From: VBAS01 sp963773465
GTDB taxonomy: Bacteria > Bacteroidota > Bacteroidia > Chitinophagales > Chitinophagaceae
DNA: 64,000 bases
Direction: 5' to 3'
Assembly: GCA_963773465.1 (NCBI GenBank)
Contig: CAVZBF010000004.1
Coordinates: 1,860,001 to 1,924,000, forward strand
Shown: positions 27,229 through 36,268 of the stretch, piece by piece
Layout of the letters: every line of letters begins with the position of its first letter
Numbering within the stretch: the stretch's first letter is position 1
Program-made: the position numbers and the translations under genes
The notes under the pieces: generated by a model
Seen by the model: the letters and a program-made list of their open reading frames with translations, nothing else
Told to the model about the DNA's origin: nothing
Databases searched by the model: none

Positions 27229-27606
27229 TTAATTAAACTTGGCAGCAATGTATGCAGCCAGGTTTTCGTTGCTCATTTTATTTGCAGTGCTTTCTTGTGT
27301 AACGGTATTTTTAAACTGCGGTGTTCCTGCCATATAACGCATTAACTGTTCCTGCGCGGTACCAGTACCCGTCAAATGCACTTCTTCGGCATTTTGCATG
27401 TGCGATAATATTTCTTTAAAAAATTTGTGCTGTGATGATTTTTCATCATGCTGTTGATTCTTTTCACCGGTAGTATGTTCAGCCCCGGCATCGCCTGCAA
27501 CAGCAAGTACAGTAAAATCTTCCGCCGATGCATTTGCTCTTCCAACTATAATTGCCTGGTGAGTATCCATCCATACACCGAATTGTTTTTTGATCTTTTG
27601 TGTCAT
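27229..27606 (-). CDS. eRF1-like (baeRF-type) small protein
   Basis: 125 aa. The pattern FGVWMDTHQAIIVGR near the start, HDEKSSQHKFFKEILSHMQNAEEVHLTGTGTAQEQLMRYM in the middle and ENLAAYIAAKF at the end match the single-domain bacterial eRF1-domain-1/2-like family often annotated as host-attachment or translational machinery protein. The conserved GTGTA turn and the K/H-rich helix are present. Role is unclear; links to ribosome stress have been proposed for the family. It sits just upstream of the 124-aa hypothetical gene and downstream of the DUF1543 gene. Confidence 0.65.
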   Translation of the reverse strand: MTQKIKKQFGVWMDTHQAIIVGRANASAEDFTVLAVAGDAGAEHTTGEKNQQHDEKSSQHKFFKEILSHMQNAEEVHLTGTGTAQEQLMRYMAGTPQFKNTVTQESTANKMSNENLAAYIAAKFN

Positions 27607-27706
27607 GCTTAAAGATGTATTTTTTTATCACGATAACTATTATATGCTTCTTTGAATTAGTTATATAATTCACACATTATTTGTTCTTGTTATGCGGGAA
27701 GCCTTG

Positions 27707-28261
27707 CTATTGAAACATAGAAAGCTTAAAATAACCCAGGTGTATTTCATCCTCAGCGACTGGATCGGCGGGAGTAACTGATATGCTGTATTTGGCTTTT
27801 GCATCGGCTGAGAGTATATCCGTTATTTCATAAATATCATCTACATCTACGCCGAATTTATCATCAACATGTGCAGTGGCACCTTTAAAACCTGTGTGCC
27901 GGAAGAAGGCAGTTTTTTTGGAAATGTTTATCGCTTCTGCTTTATCAGCGGCTGCAATTACCATTTTATAATGAAACTCTTCAAACTCATTTTGCTTATA
28001 ACCGCCAAGATTTATAAAGAATAATCTGAAAGGACTGCTTTGTTTGCTATCGTCATTTAAAATGACTTCCACCTTATATCCATTCACATTGTTTATTTCG
28101 CGCCATGCATCAAAATGGAGTTTATTATTACCCGGCCAGAATGCCAGAACATCGGGGATGAGATCTTTGAGCGTTTCACCAATGCCAAAAAAAACATCAT
28201 GCTGTTCGATATTGCGGCCTGGCGGAGTGGCCCCGATCAGTAACATAAAAAGTTTTGGCAT
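27707..28261 (-). CDS. DUF1543 domain protein
   Basis: 184 aa from ATG 28261 (an in-frame start 30 bp upstream adds MYFSKHKLIL, unlike the family start). It opens MPKLFMLLIGATPPGRNIEQHDVFFGIG with the DUF1543 hallmark GxNIExHDxxFxxG and LIPDVLAFWPGNNKLHFDAW. A second half has a related FFINLGGYKQNEFEEFHYK unit, so the protein is two repeats of the fold. No function is established for the family. A 27-bp imperfect palindrome lies 78-104 bp upstream of the start. Confidence 0.82.
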   Translation of the reverse strand: MPKLFMLLIGATPPGRNIEQHDVFFGIGETLKDLIPDVLAFWPGNNKLHFDAWREINNVNGYKVEVILNDDSKQSSPFRLFFINLGGYKQNEFEEFHYKMVIAAADKAEAINISKKTAFFRHTGFKGATAHVDDKFGVDVDDIYEITDILSADAKAKYSISVTPADPVAEDEIHLGYFKLSMFQ

Positions 28262-28338
28262 GAGTATAAGTTTATGTTTGCTAAAATACAAAAGACGTCG
28301 CGTGTAACGAACTGGAACTATTTCTTTTCGTGGTAAAC

Positions 28339-28365
28339 TATGTCATCACAATTTGTGATAACATA
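28339..28365. promoter_or_regulatory. 27-bp operator-like palindrome upstream of the DUF1543 gene
   Basis: Arms TATGTCATCACAA (28339-28351) and TTGTGATAACATA (28353-28365) match 12 of 13 positions round a central T. The core ATCACAATTTGTGAT (28345-28359) is perfect. The spacing from the DUF1543 start (78 bp) suits an operator. A Crp/Fnr-like or TetR/MarR-like dimer could use such a site; which one is not known. Confidence 0.45.
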
Positions 28366-28439
28366 AAATTTTTTTAGTTGACAAAAGAATGAAAATTTAT
28401 GCGGTCGCAAATTGCGATGGCATCAGAAAGGAAAAACAT

Positions 28440-28591
28440 GCGGCCGTCTCAAAAGTTGACGGAGCAGGGATCACAACGAACACAACGAAATCACGAAGAA
28501 CACAAAGTGCTGCTAATAAATAGAAACTTCTTTGTGTCCTTTGTGTGTACTTGGTGTCCGTCGTGTTACTTATTCCTTTTGAGACAACCGC
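28440..28591. mobile_element. 152-bp MITE-like element with terminal inverted repeats
   Basis: The ends GCGGCCGTCTCAAAAG (28440-28455) and the complement GCGGTTGTCTCAAAAG (28576-28591) match in 14 of 16 positions. Inside, AACACAAAG-type and CTTTGTGT-type arms (about 28488-28510 and 28530-28562) also pair, so the whole unit can fold into one long hairpin. It has no coding capacity. The structure is that of a non-autonomous hairpin repeat; a target-site duplication is not evident. Confidence 0.5.
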
Positions 28592-28659
28592 ATCTCAAAA
28601 GAAAAGAAATATGAATGTATCTCTTTATGCCTTTACGGAAAATTGCGGATATCAGTATA

Positions 28660-28795
28660 TAAAGCTGAAAAGAATTACCGAACGTACAAATGAGTGACCT
28701 TTAGCTGCGCTCTGGGTAAACTGCGACGCATTTGCTCAGTGATGAAAAGAAAGATGAACGGAGCGTCGCAACAGAAGCTAAATAGAATTACAAAA
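28660..28795 (-). repeat. Copies of the TTGCGACGC / CGTTCGGTAAT dispersed repeat
   Basis: 28751-28790 is the complement of copy A at 4385-4424 (TTTAGCTTCTGTTGCGACGC on the minus strand). 28672-28698 on the minus strand (CACTCATTTGTACGTTCGGT) matches the right part of copy D at 60391-60410. The segment thus holds both halves of the family in separate pieces. Confidence 0.5.
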
Positions 28796-28808
28796 GCCGG
28801 TCACATAA

Positions 28809-30737
28809 TCATTCCTCCTCCAAAGAAGTTGTTGCAGGCAAACCTTCCACAGCGGGTGATTGTGTAACCATTCCGAAATCAAATTGCATATCGTTGAGTT
28901 TGCGGTAGAGGCCATTATGGCTCATGAGCTGGGCATGTGTGCCGGCTTCGCTTACAATGCCTTTATCGATAAGCACAATTTTATCTGCGTTGCGAATGGT
29001 AGAAAGACGGTGTGCAATAACAAAAGATGTACGTCCTTTCATCAGGTTGTCAAGCGCATCCTGCACCAATTGTTCACTCTCGCTATCCAGTGAAGAAGTG
29101 GCCTCATCTAATATTAAAATTGCAGGGTCCTTTAAAATAGCACGGGCAATAGCAATACGCTGTCGCTGGCCGCCACTTAATTTAATACCGCGTTCTCCAA
29201 CGATCGTATCATATTGCTCGGGAAATCTTTCTTATAAAGTCATGTGCATTTGCATTTTTTGCAGCGGCCATAATTTCTTCATCGCTTGCATCCGGTTTTC
29301 CATAAGCAATATTTTCTTTGATGCTGCCACCAAATAAAATAACATCCTGCGGAACAAATGCCATCTGCCGCCGTAATTGTGAAAGCGGAAATTCACGGGC
29401 CGGCCGTTCATCAAAGTATACGTTGCCGCTGTCAGGTTCATAAAAATGGAGCAACAAAGATGCGATGGTTGATTTGCCTGCACCACTTGGTCCTACGATC
29501 GCTATTTGTTCTCCATTCTTTGCAGTAAGCGAAAGATCTTGTAATACCTGTATGTCTTTGCGACTCGGATAACTGAATGCTACATGTTCAAACCGCACAT
29601 TACCTTTTAATTCATATTGCGGCTCCACTATAATTGTTTCAGATCCACAGGTTCACCATCGCTGCGCAAAATTTCTCTTACACTTTGCGTGGCGCCCAAT
29701 GTTTTTTGTAATTGTGAAAACATATCAGCGAAGCCGGCGAATGTACCACCGACAAACATGGAGAAGATAACAAACATGATAAGTGACCCAATGGTAAATC
29801 CGCTTCCTTCTTCCTGGATCATCCGGCCACCAAACCAAACAACAAATGCCAATGTACCAAAGAGGCTAAAGATCATGAATGCTACAAATGCGCCACGATA
29901 TCTTGCATTGCTGATCGCAGTTGTTACAACGGCCTTTAAACTTTTTACATAACGGCTGATTTCATAAAATTCACTGGTAAATGCTTTTACTATCGAAATA
30001 CCATGGAAGGTTTCTTGAACTATCGTGCCGCTGTCAGCAAGCTGGTCTTGCGTTTTGCGGCTCATTTTGCGGATCCGTCTTCCAAATACAACTGCAATGA
30101 TCGCAAGCAATGGAACTACAGATAACATAACAAAAGCAAGTTTGGGACTGATCCAGAAAATAAAAAACAAACCGATGACAAGCGTGAAGACACCGCGTAA
30201 AAATTCTGCCAGTGTAAAAGAGATCGCATCTTGTATCTGCGACAGATCGGATGAGATTCGATTGCTTAACTCCCCGACCCTTTTTTCCGTAAAAAAACTC
30301 ATGGGCATGGTAAGCAGTTTACTGTAAACATCTTTGCGCATATCAGCAAGGCTTCTTTCACCAACTGCTGTAAGCAGGTACACTCTCATGAATGAAAAAA
30401 AAGTTTGCACCGTCAGCTGACCGAAGATGAGTAACAATGTTGTATTTAAACTCCAGTGAATATCTTTTAAGCCAAAACCAAATTGTGAATCACCACTCAT
30501 GCCTGGTACTGTGGCGCCGGGTGAAGCTGCATCTATCATTTTTCCTAAGAATAACGGAAACAAACTGGTAGTGAATGCAGAGAGTGCAATGAACACAAGT
30601 CCAAGTATAAACTTGCCCCGGTAAGGTTTTAAATATTTAAATAGAACAAGAGCCTGCCGCAGATTTTCCCTATTGATCTTTGCTTTGGGTGTTTTTCCTT
30701 CTGTTGATGTGCTGAGATGTCGGGTTGCGGTAGCCAT
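28809..30737 (-). CDS. MsbA-like ABC exporter (TMD-NBD half transporter), two frame breaks
   Basis: Span of 643 codons. From 30737: a six-helix transmembrane domain (MATATRHLS..., TM1 near residue 40 to TM6 near 300), then a nucleotide-binding domain with Walker A GPSGAGKS, Q-loop FVPQDV, signature LSGGQRQR (near 29180), Walker B ILILDEATSSLDSES and IAHRLST. The frame breaks near 29632 (between DLKQL and IVEPQYELKG) and near 29228 (between FIRKI and FPEQYDTIVGERG) compensate each other: total length is 3n. The break positions are short and the motifs continue, so a consensus error is likely. Exports lipid or drug-like substrates. Confidence 0.88.
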
Positions 30738-30751
30738 TTATTTGAGTTGAT

Positions 30752-30767
30752 CCCGATAGCTATCGGG
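30752..30767. repeat. Perfect 16-bp palindrome CCCGATAGCTATCGGG
   Basis: Second exact copy, 15 bp upstream of the ABC exporter start codon on the minus strand. The position suggests that it lies in the leader of that mRNA. Confidence 0.8.
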
Positions 30768-30841
30768 ATTGAAAGTTAAGAATTATGAGTTATGAATTTT
30801 GACAAAGTGTAAGATTTAAATGCACGAGCCTCTATAGCGAT

Positions 30842-30871
30842 AAAAGAGTTGCCTGTTTGGGCAACTCTTTT
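30842..30871 (-). terminator. Terminator of the SRPBCC gene
   Basis: Twelve-bp perfect arms AAAAGAGTTGCC (30842-30853) and GGCAACTCTTTT (30860-30871), loop TGTTTG. It lies 23 bp past the stop of the SRPBCC gene; the U-rich part on the minus strand is short (TTTT). The ABC exporter gene starts 105 bp further on. Confidence 0.75.
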
Positions 30872-30894
30872 AATTTGATATATACTTCCTGCTA

Positions 30895-31410
30895 TTATTT
30901 AATATTCTCTTCCAGCTTATCAAGAGATTCATTCCATCCTTTGATGCATTCTTCACGCATTTCATCAGGTACACCTTCATGCATGAGTTTCAATTTTGTG
31001 GCACCATCTGCTTCTTCAAGTTCAAAGGTGATCAAAAGTTCTCTTGGCCAATCGCCTGGCATACCATACTCGGAAGCTGATTTAATATTTCCTTTTTTGT
31101 CTGAAAAGCTATCTGTAACTACTAATCTTTTCTCCGGCGTCAATTCCTTTACTACACCTGTAGACCAGTATTCTTTTCCATCAGGCCCACGCATGCAATT
31201 CAAATATTTACCCCCTACTCTTGCTTCCATTTTACTTGATGGAGCGGTGAATCCTTTAGGTCCCCACCATTTCTTAAAATATTCAGGCTCTGTCAATGCT
31301 GCCCAAACGAGTTTTTTAGGCAAATTGAAAACCCTGTATATAACTATATCATTCTGCATAGCAACATCCTCTTGCGATGCACCGGGTTTATTTTTTGTTT
31401 TTGTTTCCAT
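30895..31410 (-). CDS. SRPBCC/AHSA1-domain protein
   Basis: 171 aa. One START-like helix-grip domain with VYRVFNLPKKLVWAALTEPEYFKKWWGPKGFT near the start and the C-terminal GWNESLDKLEENI helix are hallmarks of the AHSA1 (Hsp90 ATPase activator homologue 1-like) family. Such small proteins bind hydrophobic ligands in the grip; a specific ligand is not known. No signal peptide, cytoplasmic. It is followed by its own terminator. Confidence 0.92.
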   Translation of the reverse strand: METKTKNKPGASQEDVAMQNDIVIYRVFNLPKKLVWAALTEPEYFKKWWGPKGFTAPSSKMEARVGGKYLNCMRGPDGKEYWSTGVVKELTPEKRLVVTDSFSDKKGNIKSASEYGMPGDWPRELLITFELEEADGATKLKLMHEGVPDEMREECIKGWNESLDKLEENIK

Positions 31411-31753
31411 TTGATTTGATTTTGAAATTAAATAATCATGTCACTGTTTAGCCTTATAAAAGTCTAAACTGCGACGGCTCTTTTATTCCCCAAACTTTAT
31501 GCCCTAACCCAATCCTTGTTTAAGCAATAAAGTTTCGAAGTTGGCTTTTTTGTTTGGCGGGTTTATTTTTTTGCGATGAGTTACCAAACCAGCAGTCATT
31601 ATTCAGCAGGTAAATAAAATTTTCCTTCATGTAACTGTTCTTATTTCGAAGCCCACGGTTTAAACCGTGGGCTATCCCCAAAATTATTATCGTAAAACCA
31701 TTTTAATGGTGTGCAACAGTGCCTGATAGAAATTTCTAATGGTAAGTTATGAA
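31411..31753. other. 343-bp intergenic region with one perfect palindrome
   Basis: It contains no supported gene. The only clear structure is the 24-bp palindrome at 31650-31673; the rest is unstructured and probably carries the SRPBCC promoter on its left. Confidence 0.5.
31650..31673. repeat. Perfect 24-bp palindrome (arms AGCCCACGGTTT / AAACCGTGGGCT)
   Basis: Twelve-bp perfect arms with no loop bases. The GCCCACG...CGTGGGC core also occurs as a hairpin at 9060-9079 inside the structured segment, so the two belong to a REP-like family. Confidence 0.75.
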
Positions 31754-32158
31754 TTATATTATCACCGAATCCATCATGTGCATTACGCCATTCATAATTT
31801 TTGCATCGCGGGGTTGAATAGGAATATCGCTGACGCTGACGGTGCCATTGGTCACCTGTACTTTTAATTCGCGGCCATTAACTGCAGTTAATTTGTCACC
31901 GTCTTTCAATTCCCTGTACCCTATTTTTCCATTTACAATATGATTGCTCAACAGGTCAGCAAGCAAACGGCGATTTTGAGGCTCGAGGAGTTTATCTATT
32001 AATCCTTTTTCTAATTTTTGAAAAGCAGAATCTGAGGGAGCAAAAAAAGTAAAAGGACCACTGCTGCTAAGTAATTGATCAAGGTCAGATGCGTGTACAC
32101 TTTTTTTAAGTGTTTTCAGGTTCTTGTCCACATTCACCACCTGGGTAAGATTTGACAT
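31754..32158 (-). CDS. Fasciclin (FAS1) domain protein
   Basis: 134 aa single FAS1 domain: the H1 motif GPFTFFAPSDSAFQKLEKGLIDKLLEP and the YH-like region LLSNHIVNGKIGYRELKDG, VNGRELKVQVTNGTVSVSDIPI and the closing GVMHMMDSVI are all present. No signal peptide is seen at MSNLTQVVNV, unlike most FAS1 proteins, so it may be cytoplasmic or the export signal lies elsewhere. FAS1 domains mediate adhesion or matrix contacts. It is transcribed alone. Confidence 0.92.
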   Translation of the reverse strand: MSNLTQVVNVDKNLKTLKKSVHASDLDQLLSSSGPFTFFAPSDSAFQKLEKGLIDKLLEPQNRRLLADLLSNHIVNGKIGYRELKDGDKLTAVNGRELKVQVTNGTVSVSDIPIQPRDAKIMNGVMHMMDSVII

Positions 32159-32370
32159 TTAATTTAATTTACCTGCAGGTTGTATTACCGGCAGAGTGGG
32201 AAGGTAATCTTTAAAGCCCAGAACGGTAGTTAAAGTTTCCATCATTGATGAATTGCTGTCAACTAATAGCGTCCATACTTTACAGAATTTTTTTCTGTAA
32301 AACCCGCATCCCCGCTTCAGAGAAAGCGATGGCTTTTATCATTATCTTTCCTTAAAATCAGTTTTTCTAC

Positions 32371-33117
32371 ATGGACAATTCAAAAGACCTTCGGCTTGCT
32401 GTTTTAATCGATGCAGACAATGTGCCGAGTCGTCTTATAAATGGCATACTCGAAGAGATAGCCAAGTATGGCGTACCCACCTTTAAACGTATTTATGCAG
32501 ATTGGACAAAACCACATGTAGCAGGTTGGAAGGCCGTACTTCTTGATCATGCGATTACTCCCGTGCAGCAATACAGCTACACCACCGGAAAAAATTCTTC
32601 TGACTCCGCACTTATCATTGATGCGATGGATATTTTATATACAGGTCGCGTGGATGGCTTTTGCGTCGTTAGCAGTGACAGTGATTTTACAAGACTTGCG
32701 ACCCGCTTACGTGAAGCAGGAATGAAAGTGTTTGGAATGGGTGAACAAAAAACACCATCGCCATTTCGTGCGGCTTGTGATAAATTCATTTATATAGAAA
32801 TACTGGATCAGACCGAGGCCACTACAAAACAAATCAAGCTAAGTGATCTGCGTAAAAAAGAAAAAGTTATAAGCAAAACAGATAAGAACTTAGTTAATCT
32901 TGTTACGTCCAGCATTAATGATATTGCTGATGAGAATGGGTGGGCGTTTCTAGGTGATCTTGGTAATATGCTATTAAAAAAACGGCCGGACTTCGATCCG
33001 CGTAATTATGGTTTTGAAAAATTATTACAGTTGATCAGGAGTCTTGGACTTTTCGAGATAGATGAACGGGAATCAGGAAGAAGAAATATAAAACTTGTGT
33101 ACATACGGGTAAAATAG
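32371..33117 (+). CDS. NYN-domain (LabA-like) putative RNase with C-terminal LOTUS/OST-HTH domain
   Basis: 248 aa. The NYN/PIN-like domain (about 8-145) has the acidic residues in AVLIDADNVPS, SALIIDAMDIL and VVSSDSDFTRLATRLREAG that coordinate the metal. An OST-HTH/LOTUS module occupies about 165-248 (LVTSSINDIADENGWAFLGDLGNMLLKKRPDFDPRNYGFEKL is described by position only). NYN-LOTUS fusions are thought to bind and process RNA. Length is typical. It stands alone between minus-strand genes. Confidence 0.93.
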   Translation: MDNSKDLRLAVLIDADNVPSRLINGILEEIAKYGVPTFKRIYADWTKPHVAGWKAVLLDHAITPVQQYSYTTGKNSSDSALIIDAMDILYTGRVDGFCVVSSDSDFTRLATRLREAGMKVFGMGEQKTPSPFRAACDKFIYIEILDQTEATTKQIKLSDLRKKEKVISKTDKNLVNLVTSSINDIADENGWAFLGDLGNMLLKKRPDFDPRNYGFEKLLQLIRSLGLFEIDERESGRRNIKLVYIRVK

Positions 33118-33162
33118 TTTTTACGGTATCAGTCTATTTTTTTGGAAATAAAGAGGTGTAGT

Positions 33163-33972
33163 TCAGTAAGCAGGTTTTTTATCCTGCGATGGGTAAAAAA
33201 TTTTTACCAGCAACTCATATAACTCCGGATGCTTTTCTTTCAGCAACTTTGGCCGCTCAAAAAAGTATTCAGATACCACCGCAAAAAATTCGGCTTCGTT
33301 TTCGGCGCCATAAGGATTGATATCCGAACGATCTTTCAGGATCAGTTCAATTTCTTTGCGCATCAGTTCCAGCCATGGCAAAATATATTTTCTTTCTAAA
33401 ATGAATTCCGGAATTCCATCAATAGATCCATCGGTCTTATCGACTAAATGAACAAATTCATGAATAGCCGTATTGGTTTTTCCGGTTTTATTAAGAAATG
33501 CCTGCCGTAATTCATGTTGCGATAAAATCATAACATGGTTCATTGCACCACTGCCAACCATGCCAATGATAGAACGATGGCTTCCTTCTTGCTGAAATTC
33601 GTGATCAAAAGAATCGGGGTAGAGCAACACTTCGTGGAGATTCACATATTCCCAACCTTGAAAATTAAAAATAGGAATCACGGCGCTGGCAGCGATAAGC
33701 ACCTTGTCTATATCTTCCACATTTGTTTTTACACCAGTGATCCTTGTTGTAGCCAGGAAATGCTGAACACGATTTTCAAATTCTTGTTTTCCGTTCTCAT
33801 CCAATTGCTGGTAAAAAGGAACCTGTGCTGAAAGAATTGTTTTATAGTCTTCGGAAATAGGACCAACCACCGGGTTTTTCTTTTTTGCCCGGAACAAAAA
33901 TGAAAATATCAATCCGGCAATGGCTAACACTAATATAGTCTGCAGAATAAAATCCATACTTGAAAATAGCAA
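33163..33972 (-). CDS. MtfA-family zinc peptidase
   Basis: 269 aa with an N-terminal membrane helix (about 8-28). The metal site HEFVHLVD is at about 171-178 with His171, Glu172 and His175, and the later ENEAEFFAVVSEYFFERP supplies the third ligand glutamate. Arrangement and AFLxTxxITG match the Mlc titration factor A / DgcS class. A second start at Met6 is possible. It lies 33 bp downstream of the dCMP deaminase gene, so the two may share a transcript. Confidence 0.92.
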   Translation of the reverse strand: MLFSSMDFILQTILVLAIAGLIFSFLFRAKKKNPVVGPISEDYKTILSAQVPFYQQLDENGKQEFENRVQHFLATTRITGVKTNVEDIDKVLIAASAVIPIFNFQGWEYVNLHEVLLYPDSFDHEFQQEGSHRSIIGMVGSGAMNHVMILSQHELRQAFLNKTGKTNTAIHEFVHLVDKTDGSIDGIPEFILERKYILPWLELMRKEIELILKDRSDINPYGAENEAEFFAVVSEYFFERPKLLKEKHPELYELLVKIFYPSQDKKPAY

Positions 33973-34005
33973 TTAAAGCGCAATAGCTTTTTTACCCACA
34001 CTTCG

Positions 34006-34503
34006 TTACACTTTGGCTTCATCAAATGAAAGTTCAATAGATGCGATATTTGTTTTTACTTTCCGATATTTTACGCCGGCCGAATCCAGCATGATCTTCG
34101 ATGCTTTAAAAATATCATTGCCATGATACTTATCCGATAAATAAATAACTTCTTTGATACCTGACTGGATGATCGCTTTTGAGCATTCGTTGCAGGGAAA
34201 TAATCCTGTATAAATTTTACATCCATTTAGCTCCATGCCAATATTATTTAATATAGCATTCAATTCCGCATGACAGACAAATGGATACTTGGTTTGCAGG
34301 AACTCTCCTTCTTTGTACCATGGAAACTCATCGTCGTTGCAACCGATCGGTAAGCCATTATATCCTGCACCGACGATCTTATTCTTATCGTTTACTATGC
34401 ATGCACCAACCTGGGTGCTTGGGTCTTTGCTTCTTTTGGCAGATAATAATGCCACTCCCATAAAATATTCGTCCCATGAAATATAATCCAGGCGCTTTTT
34501 CAA
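34006..34503 (-). CDS. Deoxycytidylate (dCMP) deaminase-type zinc deaminase
   Basis: 165 aa. The zinc site is HAE (His78, Glu80) and PCNEC (Cys104, Cys107), the standard deaminase pair, with the extra DDEFPWYKEGEF region seen in dCMP deaminases (ComEB type). It converts dCMP to dUMP for thymidylate synthesis. Intact and of normal length. The MtfA-like gene follows 33 bp downstream. Confidence 0.93.
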   Translation of the reverse strand: MKKRLDYISWDEYFMGVALLSAKRSKDPSTQVGACIVNDKNKIVGAGYNGLPIGCNDDEFPWYKEGEFLQTKYPFVCHAELNAILNNIGMELNGCKIYTGLFPCNECSKAIIQSGIKEVIYLSDKYHGNDIFKASKIMLDSAGVKYRKVKTNIASIELSFDEAKV

Positions 34504-34681
34504 TTGATGATGTTTAGCTACAAAGAAATATAATTTTCTAATACATCAGAAGATATGCAGGGAACAATACTACCCGGTGAGTAGAAAAATTACTACAGTT
34601 CGAAAATCCTAAAGCGGAATTAAGGGTTTTCATGTAAAACAATTATTATTTTACCATTACCGAATCCAACCTTGAAAAACC

Positions 34682-36154
34682 ATGGAGCTAAGTCACCAAA
34701 GAATACTGCGTTTGCCGGGGAAATTTGCATTACCCCACATTAAAAGACTACACATTTCACTGAGGCGGTCTGTAGTTAGCTTATTCCGAAATGTTAAAAC
34801 ACTTGGTTATACCGAATCACTTGATGACTACGAATTCCTGAAACTTGGCATCTTCAACCAGCTTAATTTTTTTCAAATAATTGTTGGCTTATTTATTTCT
34901 CTTACCTGTGTATTTAGTAAGCAATTTCCGGCCTGGGCAGGTATAGTTGCAATGTTGCCCGTATTGGCCAGTGTGCTGGTGTTGCATTTAAACAAGCAAT
35001 ATAAGCACCAGGCTGCCCGGAACGCTTTTTTTACTTTACATCCTCTTGCTACCAGTTTTGTTTTCATGAACGGTATGCATCTCGGCTTAGACCTTTATTT
35101 TATTTTGTATGGGATACTTGCTGTATTCTTTTTAAAAGAAATAAGTTTCATGGTCTTTACGATCTGTTTTTCAATGCTCAATTTTTTCCTGCTATCCGTT
35201 GTATTCAAACAGTTTCTTTACCAGCTCGAGAATATTAATAACTTCCTGTACCTCGTTAATGAAGGCATTTCTATTGTATTTATTTTCTATGGCCTCTACC
35301 TGATCAAAAATGAAAACACAGGTTACCAGGCGAAAATCCTGGATAAGAACAATGTGTTGCAGCAAAAGAATACACAAATACAATTGCAAACAGATAAAAT
35401 AAAAGAGAACGCAGCTCTTCTTGAAAAGCAAACCAAAGAGCTGACCGAATTAAATACCTTAAAGAATAAGATGTTCGGTATTATTTCTCATGATCTGAAG
35501 GCACCAATGCATGCAATTCGAAATTTGTTTAGCGATGTTGAGCAAAAGAAAATATCCGCTACGTACTTAAAAAAATTATTGCCTGAAGTAGTAAATGATC
35601 TGAATTATACGGTAGGCCTGATGGATAATTTGCTGCAATGGGTAAAGACACAAATGCAATCGGAAGTGGTGTACCTGCAAAGAGTCGATATTGGTCTTTT
35701 AGTTGAAGAAACAGTTCAATTAGTTCGCCTGCAAGCTGAAAGAAAGCAGATCAAGATAGAAGTCAATGTACAGGAAGAAGTGTATGGCATTATGGACCGG
35801 GAAATGATAAACCTTGTATTGCGCAATCTCCTTTCCAATGCTATTAAATTTACGCCGGAAAAAGGAACTATTTCTACCGGTGTAAAGTCCAATAAGTCTT
35901 TACTTGAAGTTTATGTACAGGATACCGGCACAGGTATCAGTCATGATGCGTTACAAAAAATAAGAAGTAATGATTTTTACACCACGAAAGGCACATCCAA
36001 CGAATCAGGCACAGGCTTAGGCTTGATGCTTTGTAAAGAATACCTGCATAGAAACGATAGCCAGCTTCTTATCGAAAGTCATTTAGGAAAAGGAAGTGTC
36101 TTTTCTTTTACTCTTCAAAAATCGGTTGCGACTGCTAATAAAAAGGTTGCTTAA
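34682..36154 (+). CDS. Membrane histidine kinase
   Basis: 490 aa. About six helices lie between 60 and 210 (with NFFQIIVGLFISLTCVF, ASVLVLHL, LDLYFILYGILAVFFL, MVFTICFSMLNFFLLSVVF, GISIVFIFYGLYLI). A coiled coil (215-262) links to HisKA with the phosphoacceptor His270 (IISHDLKAPM), then HATPase_c with NLLSNAIKFTP, DTGTGIS and GTGLGLMLCKEY. It has no receiver. No regulator gene is adjacent, so its partner is elsewhere. It is divergent from the dCMP deaminase gene. Confidence 0.95.
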   Translation: MELSHQRILRLPGKFALPHIKRLHISLRRSVVSLFRNVKTLGYTESLDDYEFLKLGIFNQLNFFQIIVGLFISLTCVFSKQFPAWAGIVAMLPVLASVLVLHLNKQYKHQAARNAFFTLHPLATSFVFMNGMHLGLDLYFILYGILAVFFLKEISFMVFTICFSMLNFFLLSVVFKQFLYQLENINNFLYLVNEGISIVFIFYGLYLIKNENTGYQAKILDKNNVLQQKNTQIQLQTDKIKENAALLEKQTKELTELNTLKNKMFGIISHDLKAPMHAIRNLFSDVEQKKISATYLKKLLPEVVNDLNYTVGLMDNLLQWVKTQMQSEVVYLQRVDIGLLVEETVQLVRLQAERKQIKIEVNVQEEVYGIMDREMINLVLRNLLSNAIKFTPEKGTISTGVKSNKSLLEVYVQDTGTGISHDALQKIRSNDFYTTKGTSNESGTGLGLMLCKEYLHRNDSQLLIESHLGKGSVFSFTLQKSVATANKKVA

Positions 36155-36262
36155 GTCAGTAGTCGGGAGTCAGGAGGTTTAGATTCTGAATTCTGACTAC
36201 TGAATACCGAATTCTTGACGAGATAGGTTCAGACTTCAGACTTCTGAATTCCTGACTTGAAT
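36155..36262. repeat. Degenerate GTCAGTAGTC / GACTACTGA dispersed repeat
   Basis: The gap between the kinase and DinB genes is a run of related 8-12 nt units (TCAGTAGTCGGGAGTCAGG, TTCTGACTACTGAAT, TTCAGACTTCTGAATT) on both strands. Similar loose units occur at 3245-3272, 7822-7860, 19136-19170 and 37795-37818. Confidence 0.5.
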
Positions 36263-36268
36263 TTTGTT

